Assembly (NCBI GenBank): GCA_964461715.1
Contig: CAYWVR010000019.1
Span: 1 to 64,000, forward strand
Direction: 5' to 3'
DNA length: 64,000 bases
Origin: CAYWVR01 sp964461715
GTDB taxonomy: Bacteria; Planctomycetota; Phycisphaerae; FEN-1346
Part shown: piece by piece, positions 51,375 through 59,499 of the stretch
How positions within the stretch are numbered: the stretch's first letter is position 1
Layout: every line of letters starts with the position of its first letter
The notes under the pieces: generated by a model
The model's database searches: none
What the model was told of the DNA's origin: nothing
What the model saw: only the letters and a program-made list of their open reading frames with translations
Translations under genes and position numbers: made by a program

Positions 51375-52394
51375 ATGGATGACCTCCTCGCCATCCTGTC
51401 CTCCCTCGCCCCCTGGCTCGCCGCCGCGGCCGGGATCGCCGTCGCCGCGCTCGCCAACGGCATGGAGACGGGCATCTACCGCATCAACCGCATCCGCCTC
51501 CGCCTGAAGGCCGATGCGGGGAACCGGCGGGCGCAGGCCCTGGTCCGGCTCCTGGCGGACGTGCGGGGGCTGATCGTGGTGTGCCTGATCGGCTATAACG
51601 GGGGCGTGTACCTGACGACCGCCGTCGTCACGACGCTCGTCGCGAGGTTCGCGGGCGGGGAAAGCGAGACGGGGGTCGAGGTCCTGACCACGGCCATCCT
51701 CACGCCCGTTTTCTTCGTCTTTACGGACGTTACGCCCAAAAGCATCTTTACTTATGAGGCCGACCGCTGGATGTTCGCCCTGACGCCGATCCTCCGCGGG
51801 GCGTACCACGTCCTGCGAGGCATCGGCCTCGTCCCGGCCCTCAAGGGCGTCTCGACTCTCGTCCTTCGCCTCGCGCACGGGCGCGGCAAGGTTCACGCCA
51901 ATCCGTTCCACCCGCGGCAGCGGCTGCGGGCGTTCCTCCGCGAAGGGGCCGCCGAGGGCGTCATCACCGGCTACCAGGACGAGCTGGTGGAGAAGGTCCT
52001 GGGCCTGCGCGAGCGGCGGGTCGGCCAGGTCATGATCCCCCGGGCCCGCACGACCGCCGTCGAGGTCTCGACCTCGCGGGAGGCGTTCCTCGATCAGCTC
52101 CGCGGGCACCGCTTCAGCCGGCTCCCGGTGTGGGAGGGGCGCCCCGACCACGTCGTCGGCATCGTCCACATCCGCGACGTCATCGGCACCGAGGGCGAGC
52201 GGCCGCTCGCGGAGGTCATGACGCCCGACCCCGTCACGGTCCCGCCCGAACTGCCCGTCGCCCGGGCCCTCTTTCGCATGCAGCGCCGCCGCGCCCCCAT
52301 GGCCCTCGTCCAGGACCCCCGCGGCCGCGTGCTGGGAATCCTCACGATGAAGGACCTCGTCGAGGAGATCGTGGGCGAGCTGCCCGTCTGGTAA
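51375..52394 (+). CDS. CNNM-type membrane protein 2 (no CorC_HlyC domain)
   Basis: A 339-residue relative of the gene before it. ATG 51375 opens MDDLLAILSSLAPWLAAAAG; a GTG at 51342 is an alternative and neither has a clear ribosome binding site. TM helices and the motif NGMETGIYRINRIRLRLKA replace SGSETALFNLSR, and FTDVTPKSIFTYEADR matches the DUF21 end. A CBS pair (VGQVMIPRARTTAVEVSTSR; VVGIVHIRDVIG) ends the protein with ILTMKDLVEEIVGELPVW, without the C-terminal CorC_HlyC domain. The two may form a heteromeric transporter; this is inferred from adjacency. Confidence 0.86.
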   Translation: MDDLLAILSSLAPWLAAAAGIAVAALANGMETGIYRINRIRLRLKADAGNRRAQALVRLLADVRGLIVVCLIGYNGGVYLTTAVVTTLVARFAGGESETGVEVLTTAILTPVFFVFTDVTPKSIFTYEADRWMFALTPILRGAYHVLRGIGLVPALKGVSTLVLRLAHGRGKVHANPFHPRQRLRAFLREGAAEGVITGYQDELVEKVLGLRERRVGQVMIPRARTTAVEVSTSREAFLDQLRGHRFSRLPVWEGRPDHVVGIVHIRDVIGTEGERPLAEVMTPDPVTVPPELPVARALFRMQRRRAPMALVQDPRGRVLGILTMKDLVEEIVGELPVW

Positions 52395-52436
52395 AGCACC
52401 CACACTCGTACACAGGACCCAATCCCGTGTGAGCCG

Positions 52437-52681
52437 CGCCGCTTACGCCGCGCTGGTTCCGGATCGATAACCCCGAGCTCGCCGAGGGCGTCGATGATAC
52501 GCGGGTTCGCCTCACGACGGAAGCGGCGAAGCTCCTGCGCCTTGGTCCCTTGGATCGCCGGGCCCACCCGCGGCCCGCGCTCGAGCCACGGCCGGTTCAG
52601 CTCGCGCTCCGGGCCGGTCCAGGGGTTGCGCCCAACAGGCCGCGAAGCCGCGCCACAGGCAGGCTGCGGGTTTCCCGTCAA
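52437..52681 (-). pseudogene. Unidentified coding fragment
   Basis: A minus-strand frame reads RNPWTGPERELNRPWLERGP, then RVGPAIQGTKAQELRRFRRE and ANPRIIDALGELGVI. The composition and lack of low complexity suggest a once-real protein segment, but there is no ATG or ribosome binding site and the frame continues without homology I can name past the CNNM gene stop. Best called a remnant. Confidence 0.35.
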
Positions 52682-52744
52682 CCCCCCGAGGGGCTAACGA
52701 AGGGTGCAACGGCATCGCGGCGGCTCGGAGAGCCCCCGCGCAGA

Positions 52745-52805
52745 AGGCGATCGCCGGTGGGACGCATGCCCACGCAAAACAGCGTGGCCATGCCACCCGG
52801 CGAGC
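52745..52805. repeat. Palindromic repeat element (family A, copy 2)
   Basis: GCATGCCCACGC (52765-52776) and GCGTGGCCATGC (52783-52794) form a 12-bp stem with one mismatch and loop AAAACA; CGCCGGTGG and CCACCCGGCG extend it outside with one bulge. The GCCCACGCAAAACAGCGTGG core matches the element at 27161-27194. Confidence 0.55.
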
Positions 52806-53065
52806 GACAGGGCGCCGTTAGCCCGGCTCCTCGACGCTCACCTCGTCCAGCAGGTTCCACGAGATTCTACCCCATCGCGTCCAACGCCACGTGAAGTTTT
52901 CGCCGGGCACGGGGCAAGGCGCGAGGAAACTTGCGGGGGCGCCCGGGGCGCCGGCTTGTCACCGCGCCAACGCCGTCGCCGACACGTGGCCGTGCGTATG
53001 TGTACCTCTACACGGGCGCGTGCCTTTGGTGTCTAGAAGGGTAGTGGCTTGTAGGACGCGGATGC

Positions 53066-53136
53066 CACGACCGGCTTGTCCGGCGGTATGCAGGGCAACA
53101 GGCGTCCAGCCGGCACGGACGGACAAGCCACCCGTG
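53066..53136. repeat. Long inverted repeat
   Basis: GGCTTGTCCG (53073-53082) and CGGACAAGCC (53120-53129) are perfect 10-bp arms around a 37-nt loop; flanking CCACG and CGTGG add 5 pairs after a short internal loop. There is no T-tract. Confidence 0.5.
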
Positions 53137-53270
53137 GAACCCGACGCACAAATGGGACAGCACCTTTCCGGAGGTGGCCGCAGCTTGTCGCAAGAACGTA
53201 AACAAGGTGACGCAAAGGCGTAACCTCCGGGTGCGGGAAGCGGCGAACGGGCGCGCAAGTCCGGGCAAGA

Positions 53271-53321
53271 GGGGGGGCAAAAGGGGCGAAAAGCACCCCG
53301 GTACCCCCCCCACTACCCCCC
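53271..53321. repeat. G-run/C-run tract
   Basis: The plus strand has G7 and G4 runs followed by C4, C8 and C6 runs. It can fold as an imperfect hairpin, or as a G-quadruplex on the minus strand (G6, G8, G4). No coding frame uses it. Confidence 0.45.
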
Positions 53322-53500
53322 AAAAAGTCGCAAAAAGTGTGTCGCTTAGGGATAAACCGTTTCACGAATCCCGCCACATCGGGGTGCGCAGATCGCCTGA
53401 GTTTCCCAGACCCCCAAGTTTAACAGGAGGGTGCCGACGGGCGGGTCGATATACCGCGGGCGCTCGCGGTGCGGCGCGCGCTTGGATTCGGAGGTCGGAC

Positions 53501-54961
53501 GTGCCGCAGATTCTCCATGCCGATGCGGACGCCCGGTTCCTGATCGGTCTGGCAGCCGGGGTGAGCCAGGGGATCGTCCGCGCCAAAATGGCCCGAAACG
53601 GCCTGTGGGCAGCGTGTGCGGGCCTTCTGGCCCTGGCGGCAACGGTGGTCGCGGATGCGGCCCGGGGGCTGCCGGCGGGGCGGGGATGGGTCTACGGGGC
53701 GGTGGCGGCAGGGGCGGTCGGGGCGGTCGGAGCGGCCCTGGCGCTGCCGTGGAGGCGGATTCCGTCGATCTTTGCTTCCGCACGGCTCGTCGAGCGTGCC
53801 CGGCCGGAGCTCAAGAACGGGCTCGTTACGTTCCTCGAAATGGCCCGAAACCCTTCGGACGACCGCGTCAGAGCGGTTTCCAGGCGTGCGGCACGGGCCC
53901 TGAGCGATGCCCGGCCCGTCGATTTCCTTCCCTCGGCCCGGCTCCGCGGCCCCGCGACGGCGGCGGCCATGGCCGCGGGAACCCTCGGAATTGCCCTCTG
54001 GATGGCCCAGGGAGCCCTTTTTGACCCTTGGGCCGCCGGCGCGGAGGCCGCAGTGGCGACGCCCGAAGGCTCCGCGGGCGGCGTGGATACGCTGATCAGA
54101 AGCGACCCTGGCAGGGACGCAGAAACGGCCCTGACGCTAGCGCCAGCGGCGATCACGAACCCTTCCTCGCCTCCTCCAGAAGACGGCGCCTCGGAGGCGG
54201 GCGAGACGGGTAGCAGAGGCGGCGAATCGGGCCAGGGACCTTCGCGCGGCGGCCCCGAGGGGTCTGCCGACGGGGCCCTGGCCTCTTCTATTGCGGCCAA
54301 TTCGGAGGTTTTCGACCGGCTGGCGGCCGCTCTGGGCGAGGAGCCGGGGCCACCGCTTCCTGGCCCCGAAGCCACCGAAGACGGGCCCGGGACTCGTCCC
54401 GACGGGACCTCCGGCGGGGTTGACGAAACGGGTGAAAACGGCCCTGGGGCGGGTTCCATCGCAGATTCCGGCGGTCACGCGGGCGGCTCGGGGCCGCCTC
54501 CGGGTCGCTATGAGGGTCCCCCGCCTGTGCCCGAGCGGCCCCAGCCGGAAGGGCTCCCGGAGGAGGTTCTGGCCCGCACCCGATGGGCCGAGAAGGTGGC
54601 CCGAAAGGCCGAGGAGCGGCTCCGGGAGGGGGAGGTCTCCGACGCCCTCCTCAGGGACGTGGGCGTGAGTCCGGAGGAGTTCCGCCGGTTCGTGAGAAAC
54701 TGGCGGCGGAAGGTCGACGGGGACGGCGGACCTTCGGAAACGGCCCTGGCGGGGCCAAGAACGCGAAAGACGGTCCCCGACGAGGGGGCGCTGGTGAGAG
54801 CGACGGGCCAGAATCTGGCGACGCCGTCGGTGGGAGGGACCGGGTTGGGGCCGGACGGTGTGCGGTCCGTGGCGAGCGAGTCGGGCGAGGTGGCCGGGCG
54901 GCTGAAACCGGCCGTAAAAGCCTATTTCGAGGCCCTGAAGGTCGTTTCAGATACCCCGTAA
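53501..54961 (+). CDS. Two-TM protein with long low-complexity linker
   Basis: A 486-residue protein with GTG start at 53501 preceded by GGAGG (6 nt). Two TM helices (ACAGLLALAATVVADAARGL and the GAVAAGAVGAVGAALAL segment) and a third hydrophobic stretch near 160 (AMAAGTLGIALWMAQGALF) frame an ARLVERARPELKNGLVTFLE segment resembling the DUF4175-type proteins found with MoxR/VWA operons. Residues about 190-390 are Gly/Pro/Glu low complexity. The C-terminus has helices AEKVARKAEERLREGEVSDA and FRRFVRNWRRKVD. No operon partner is present. Its last 15 nt overlap the end of dsbD on the other strand. Confidence 0.65.
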   Translation: MPQILHADADARFLIGLAAGVSQGIVRAKMARNGLWAACAGLLALAATVVADAARGLPAGRGWVYGAVAAGAVGAVGAALALPWRRIPSIFASARLVERARPELKNGLVTFLEMARNPSDDRVRAVSRRAARALSDARPVDFLPSARLRGPATAAAMAAGTLGIALWMAQGALFDPWAAGAEAAVATPEGSAGGVDTLIRSDPGRDAETALTLAPAAITNPSSPPPEDGASEAGETGSRGGESGQGPSRGGPEGSADGALASSIAANSEVFDRLAAALGEEPGPPLPGPEATEDGPGTRPDGTSGGVDETGENGPGAGSIADSGGHAGGSGPPPGRYEGPPPVPERPQPEGLPEEVLARTRWAEKVARKAEERLREGEVSDALLRDVGVSPEEFRRFVRNWRRKVDGDGGPSETALAGPRTRKTVPDEGALVRATGQNLATPSVGGTGLGPDGVRSVASESGEVAGRLKPAVKAYFEALKVVSDTP

Positions 54962-56707
54962 CGTGTCGGCGAACGCCGCCGCAGAAGGGGGGGCCCGCCA
55001 CGCCTTGACGACCTCGCCGCCGGGCCCCAACAGGATGACCGCGGGCGGGTTCACGCCGCGGTATTTTTCGGCCAGGACCCGCTTCTCGCCCTCGGGAGGG
55101 CGGGTTACGTCCACCTTGATTCGCGCGAGGCCGTCCGAGGTCGCGATCACGTCCGGATGCGAGAAGACCTTGGCCTTCCACACGCGGCACTCGGCACACC
55201 AGTCGGCGGTGAAGTAGAGGAGGACGGGGCGGCGGGCCTGGCGGGCGGCGTCCAGGGACCGCGGCCCCCAAGCCTCCCAGGCGACCTGCGGCCGGGCGTC
55301 GGTTTTCTCGGGGGCGGCGTCGGAATCGGGGTTGGCGCTCGCGTAAACCGCGATTCCGGCCCCCAGAATGGCGACCGCCGCCATGGCTCGCACGACCTGG
55401 AAAGTCGGCGAGAACGGCCGCCTCGACAGCCCCTCCAGCAGACCCAAATACACCGCCGCGAACACGAACACGGCCAGCACAAGCGGTCGGAAGAAGGCCG
55501 GGGCGACGTAGGGCTCGATGAAGTACAGGATCACCCCCGCCAGGGCCATGCCCAGGAGCCGTTTCGTCCACAGCAGCCACCCGCCCGACCGCGGAAAACG
55601 GTTCAGAAGGCTCGTCGAGAGGCCCAGGAAGAGGTACGGGAGGCCCAACCCCGTTCCCACGGCCAGGAACGATGCCGCCCCCAGAAGAATCGACCCCGAG
55701 GCCGCCACAAAGGCGATCAGGGCGATGAGGAACGGTCCGACGCATGGCGCGGCGACGGCGCCCATGACCATGCCCATGACAAGGGCCCCCAAGGCCCCTT
55801 TCTGGCCTCCCAGGCGGCCTGCGAGGTTCGACGGGAGCTGAATCTCGAACGCCCCGAACGCGCTCGCCATCATCACCGCGAGCACCGTAACGACCCCCAG
55901 GACGCCCCATGGGCTCTGGAGCACCAGGCCCAGGCTCTGCCCGGCCAGGGCCGCCAGGACGCCCACGAGCGTGAACGTGCCCGCGAGGCCCGCGACGTAT
56001 AAGATGGCCAGGGGCAAGACCTTACGCGTCCGGCTCTCGCCCTGCTGGGCGAACAGGTTCATCGTCACGGGGATGAGCGGGAAGACGCACGGGGTCAGGT
56101 TCAGGAGCAGCCCGCCCGCGAACAGGGCCGCCAGGTAGAGAGGCAGGCCCCGCTCGTAGTAGCCCGCGACGTCGGTTTCGCCTTCGAAGGTGACGTCGGG
56201 CGGGGCGGTCTCGGGGGGCACAAAATCGGCCGGCATGACCTCGAAATCCGCCTCCACGGTCCGCGAAGCGGGTTGGTAGCACGTGGACGCGTCGCAGGCC
56301 TGGTAGGTGAGGGTCAGACGGACGGTCATCGGTCCCGTGGGGGCCTCGGCTGCAACCTCGCCCGGCACCGAGACGACGGCCCGGCCCTCGTAGACGCGAA
56401 TGGCCCCGGAATCGCTCCATTCGACCTCCAGGGGCACGCCTTCGGGGTACCGGACCTCGCCCCATTCGACCGGCGCATGCGGCTCGGGGGCGACCTCGGT
56501 GGGGATCAGGAAGTCGAGCGAGCCCGGATTCGCGTTCACGTGGTACCCCTCGTCCATCTCCAGGACAAGGTTGACGCGGAAGGTTCCGCCTCGGGGGACC
56601 CGGGGCGGCGTGACCTCGGCGGTGGTCCTCAGCCACTCGTCCTCGGGTTCGGCGGCGAGGGCGACCGAGGCGGCGAGAAGGGAAATCCAGACGGCGAAAA
56701 CCTTCAT
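54947..56707 (-). CDS. dsbD: Thiol:disulfide interchange protein DsbD
   Basis: A 586-residue protein that passes electrons from cytoplasmic thioredoxin across the inner membrane to periplasmic thiols. The ATG at 56707 follows GGGAG and opens a signal peptide. All three parts are present: N-terminal alpha domain with ACDASTCYQPAS (Cys138, Cys143), the eight-TM beta domain with NLTPCVFPLIP (Cys207) and AAPCVGPF (Cys322), and a C-terminal thioredoxin domain with TADWCAECRVWK (Cys504, Cys507). Length is near the usual 570. Likely supports cytochrome c or disulfide isomerisation pathways. Confidence 0.96.
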   Translation of the reverse strand: MKVFAVWISLLAASVALAAEPEDEWLRTTAEVTPPRVPRGGTFRVNLVLEMDEGYHVNANPGSLDFLIPTEVAPEPHAPVEWGEVRYPEGVPLEVEWSDSGAIRVYEGRAVVSVPGEVAAEAPTGPMTVRLTLTYQACDASTCYQPASRTVEADFEVMPADFVPPETAPPDVTFEGETDVAGYYERGLPLYLAALFAGGLLLNLTPCVFPLIPVTMNLFAQQGESRTRKVLPLAILYVAGLAGTFTLVGVLAALAGQSLGLVLQSPWGVLGVVTVLAVMMASAFGAFEIQLPSNLAGRLGGQKGALGALVMGMVMGAVAAPCVGPFLIALIAFVAASGSILLGAASFLAVGTGLGLPYLFLGLSTSLLNRFPRSGGWLLWTKRLLGMALAGVILYFIEPYVAPAFFRPLVLAVFVFAAVYLGLLEGLSRRPFSPTFQVVRAMAAVAILGAGIAVYASANPDSDAAPEKTDARPQVAWEAWGPRSLDAARQARRPVLLYFTADWCAECRVWKAKVFSHPDVIATSDGLARIKVDVTRPPEGEKRVLAEKYRGVNPPAVILLGPGGEVVKAWRAPPSAAAFADTLRGI

Positions 56708-56735
56708 GGCAGTGTCTCCCGCGTCGTCTTCGCCC

Positions 56736-56765
56736 ATTATCCGCGCGCATCGGGGGTAAAGGCAA
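56736..56765 (-). promoter_or_regulatory. Promoter of dsbD
   Basis: Minus strand TTGCCT (56765-56760), 18-bp spacer, GATAAT (56741-56736), with a leader of about 22 nt. Confidence 0.5.
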
Positions 56766-56792
56766 GGCGGCAGGGAGACGCTTCGGCGCGAG

Positions 56793-57818
56793 TCAGGAGG
56801 GCGGCGTGGCCGCCGGGAACGCCAGCCGGACCCTCGTGCCGCGCCCGCGATGGCCCTCCAGACGGATGGTCCCGTCCATGAAGTGGACCAGCTCGCAACA
56901 GGTGGCCAGCGCGAGCCCGCCCCGGGCCCCGTTTCCGTCGATGGGCGCGAACGCACAGGCCGTCTCGTCGCGCGTCAGGCCGGGCCCGTCGTCGCTGAAC
57001 TCCAGGATCACGCGACCCTCGTCCGGGTGGACGTCCACGTTCAGGTGGACGCCGCCGCGGCCAGAAGCCGCGTCCCGGGCGGCACTTACAAGATGCAGAG
57101 CCACGCAGGCCAGCCCCACGGGGTGGACGCGGGCCCAGACGGACTCGGCGTCCGGCCGAAGGCGGACCTGGACGTTCGCGAAATCCGGGTCGGCGTCGAT
57201 GAACTGGAGGGTATCGGCCAGGAGGCGTACGATCTCCGTGGCTTGGAGCTCGGCCTTGCCGGGAGTGGGCCAGGAGGCGGCCCGGCTGAGGGCTTCGAGG
57301 ATGGCGTCGAGGTCGCTCTGGAGGCTGTGGGCGGGGGCCTGGGCCGTCTCGTCCGCCAGGAGGACCTGGAGGGCGTGCATCAGCCGATGGACGGGCCGGT
57401 GGCAGCGAAAGGAGAGGTGACCGAGGGCGGCGGCGGCTTCGGCCCGGGCGGCGGCCCGGGAATCGCGGCAGCGCGTGCCCGTCAGGAGCAGGGCGGCCCC
57501 GTCTTCCCGGCCCGGGACACTCTGGAGGCAACAGATCATGGGCTCCGGGTGGCCGTCGGCCGCGACGAAGACGACCTCGTCCCATACGGGCTGGCCCGTC
57601 TCGCACCGCTCCAGAAGCCGGGCCACGTGCGGCTTCTCGGGCTCGGCGACGAAGGCGGCGAGGGGGTGGCCGGTGAGCTGGCGGGCCTTGTATCCCAGGA
57701 CGGCCGGCCGGCGCCGGTCGATCTCGCGGATCGTGCCGTCCGCCCCCAGGCTAAGCACCACATGGGACGACCGCGAGAGGTAGCGGCACTCGGTCGGCTT
57801 GCATTCCATGTCGGGCAC
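56793..57818 (-). CDS. PAS sensor with degenerate histidine-kinase ATPase domain
   Basis: A 341-residue protein. GTG 57818 and ATG 57809 are both possible starts; a GGAG sits 3 or 12 nt away respectively. Residues 15-115 are a PAS domain (VVLSLGADGTIREIDRRRPA, VLGYKARQLTGHPL). The dimerisation part reads GHLSFRCHRPVHRLMH instead of a clear HE-x-x-x-P box, and the N-box has Ser (HLVSAARDA, Ser245) where Mg-binding Asn is usual. G1 (SDDGPGL) and G2 (GGLALA) are present. It may bind ATP poorly or act as a pseudo-kinase. No response regulator gene is adjacent. Confidence 0.78.
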   Translation of the reverse strand: MPDMECKPTECRYLSRSSHVVLSLGADGTIREIDRRRPAVLGYKARQLTGHPLAAFVAEPEKPHVARLLERCETGQPVWDEVVFVAADGHPEPMICCLQSVPGREDGAALLLTGTRCRDSRAAARAEAAAALGHLSFRCHRPVHRLMHALQVLLADETAQAPAHSLQSDLDAILEALSRAASWPTPGKAELQATEIVRLLADTLQFIDADPDFANVQVRLRPDAESVWARVHPVGLACVALHLVSAARDAASGRGGVHLNVDVHPDEGRVILEFSDDGPGLTRDETACAFAPIDGNGARGGLALATCCELVHFMDGTIRLEGHRGRGTRVRLAFPAATPPS

Positions 57819-57858
57819 GCGCTCCGGATCGGGACGAAAGTGCGTTCACTGCCAGGGG

Positions 57859-57888
57859 ATTGTACGCGCGCGCGGGAACACGGGTCAA
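57859..57888 (-). promoter_or_regulatory. Promoter of the PAS sensor gene
   Basis: Minus strand TTGACC (57888-57883), 18-bp spacer, TACAAT (57864-57859). Confidence 0.6.
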
Positions 57889-57944
57889 CATAGGATTGGC
57901 CTGGCGCGGCGGAACAAGGGCTCGCCGTTGGCTTGGCGGCTCTG

Positions 57945-59165
57945 CTACGGCAACCGCTCCGCAAGGAGGTTCGCTTCGGCCTCGCGGGTCCAGCGGCCGT
58001 CGGGGGTGAGGTCCTCGACGGGCGTCAGGGGCATCGATTCGATCTGGGGGTAGATGACGATGCGCCCGGGGTAGGCGCCGACGTGGGTGTGGTGGATGCC
58101 CTCGCGGATGGCCTCCAGGCCCCCGATGCAGGCGACGGCGTTGTTGGGTTCGATGTGGCCGGCGGCGGCCTCGTCGAGGGCCCGGCGGAGGGCCTCGATG
58201 GGCGATCCGCTCGTCGCCAGGAGCGTCCAGCCCCCGTAGTGCATGTCGTTCAGATTCAGCCGCATCCACGCCTTCTCGCGGTCCGGGAAGCCCGCGAACA
58301 TGTTGAGGTACCCGCCGGCGCCGAGGTACGCGAGGGCCTCCTCGGCAGCCTTGGCGACGGGGCAGAGGATAAGGATGTCGTCGGCGGATTTCTTCTCGAG
58401 ATGCCGCTCGATCGGCTCGGACGTCAGAAGCACGAGGTCCAGAGCCACGCCTTTTTCCATGGCCAGGGGCGCCAGCGCGCTCTTGACCTTCGCCAGCCGC
58501 TCCGGCTTCATTTCGCTCACGAGGACCCGGGCGGCCCCGTCCTGGATGCCCTTTTCGATGTGCATCAGGCCCAGGGGCCCGGCCCCGACGTACCACGCCA
58601 CGCCGCCCGGCTTCACGCTTCGGGTCTCGCGGTGGTGGTTGTAGGCGTGGTAGACGCAGGCCCACGGCTCGGCGAGGGCGGCCTGGGCATAGCCGAGCTT
58701 CGGGTCGATGGGCAGGAGGTACCCGCCCTCGTGGATGACGGGGGGGATGATCTGGTACTGCTGGTCGGCCCCGCGAAGCTTGTAGCCGTAGGCGAGGCCC
58801 TCGCCGTGGACGTAGATGTCGGCCTGGACGGCGTACCGCTCGCCGACCTTGTACCGATCCGCGAGGTCCGTCCCCACGCGGACGACCGTGAGGCTGACCT
58901 CGTGGCCGGGGACGGTGGGATTGGCGGCCAGGTCGACGCCCTTCATGCGGGAATGGCTCTCGCCCTGGGCGATCATCTTCCAGTCGCTGGCACAGATGCC
59001 GACGGCATCGATGCGGACGAGCAACTCGTCCGGCCCGGGTCCCGGCATGGGCATGGATTCGAGCCTCAGGCTCTCCAGGCCCGCCCCGTACAGGTTCCAG
59101 GCGCGGTTTTCCTCCGGCAGCGTGAACGAGCCCGTGACGTTGCGATAATCGTCGAGTCGGGTCAT
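57945..59165 (-). CDS. Zinc-type medium-chain dehydrogenase (sorbose-phosphate reductase-like)
   Basis: A 406-residue MDR-superfamily enzyme; the ATG at 59165 follows AAGGA. Zinc-site residues are in DAVGICASDWKM (Cys), TVPGHEVSLTV (His-Glu) and AALAEPWACVYHAY. The NAD-binding segment is VAWYVGAGPLGLMHIEKG. Relatives with NHHRETRSVKPGG-type insertions include L-sorbose-1-phosphate reductase. A short-chain dehydrogenase resembling sorbitol-6-phosphate dehydrogenase lies upstream on the same strand, which supports a hexitol/ketose-phosphate role, but the substrate is inferred. Confidence 0.85.
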   Translation of the reverse strand: MTRLDDYRNVTGSFTLPEENRAWNLYGAGLESLRLESMPMPGPGPDELLVRIDAVGICASDWKMIAQGESHSRMKGVDLAANPTVPGHEVSLTVVRVGTDLADRYKVGERYAVQADIYVHGEGLAYGYKLRGADQQYQIIPPVIHEGGYLLPIDPKLGYAQAALAEPWACVYHAYNHHRETRSVKPGGVAWYVGAGPLGLMHIEKGIQDGAARVLVSEMKPERLAKVKSALAPLAMEKGVALDLVLLTSEPIERHLEKKSADDILILCPVAKAAEEALAYLGAGGYLNMFAGFPDREKAWMRLNLNDMHYGGWTLLATSGSPIEALRRALDEAAAGHIEPNNAVACIGGLEAIREGIHHTHVGAYPGRIVIYPQIESMPLTPVEDLTPDGRWTREAEANLLAERLP

Positions 59166-59343
59166 GGGGTCAATCCTTCCGTGGATACTGTATGGATGAG
59201 CCGCAATCGGCTTCGCGGTGCGGCTTAGGGTATCACGCGCGGGGGACGGTGTCCACAGTCCGCAGGAGGCGCGGGTGAATTGGCATTGCTTTCGGGTCGG
59301 CCGCAGGTACGATTCCGGGGTGGGCGCGGCTTCGTGAGGCAAG

Positions 59344-59430
59344 ACCCCCGGCGAAGCGCGGCAGGCGCTCCAGGAGGCGGTGGAGCTGTGGGTGGCGAAC
59401 GCGCGGGAGCCGGGCATCGGGCTGCCCTGA
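59344..59430 (+). pseudogene. HicB-antitoxin-like C-terminal remnant
   Basis: The frame TPGEARQALQEAVELWVANA, then REPGIGLP and a stop, matches the usual C-terminal helix of HicB/UPF0150-type antitoxins (EALENLREAIELWLE...GIPIP). An in-frame stop lies just upstream at 59335, and no HicA gene is seen. The remaining part of 59166-59499 shows no other feature. Confidence 0.38.
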
Positions 59431-59499
59431 CCCATGGGCGTGAACGCGGCCCGCAATCGCGTCGGCGAAAGGTGGCAGGCGTAGGCTCGGCCCCGGGCC

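Larger units (their letters stand above)
52395..53489. other. Gene-poor region with repeats and a coding fragment
   Basis: About 1.1 kb without a supported intact gene. It contains a minus-strand conserved-looking coding fragment (52437-52681), two hairpin repeats (52745-52805 and 53066-53136) and a G-run/C-run tract (53271-53321). Short frames elsewhere lack start signals and are low-complexity. It looks like a site of past insertion and decay. Confidence 0.55.
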
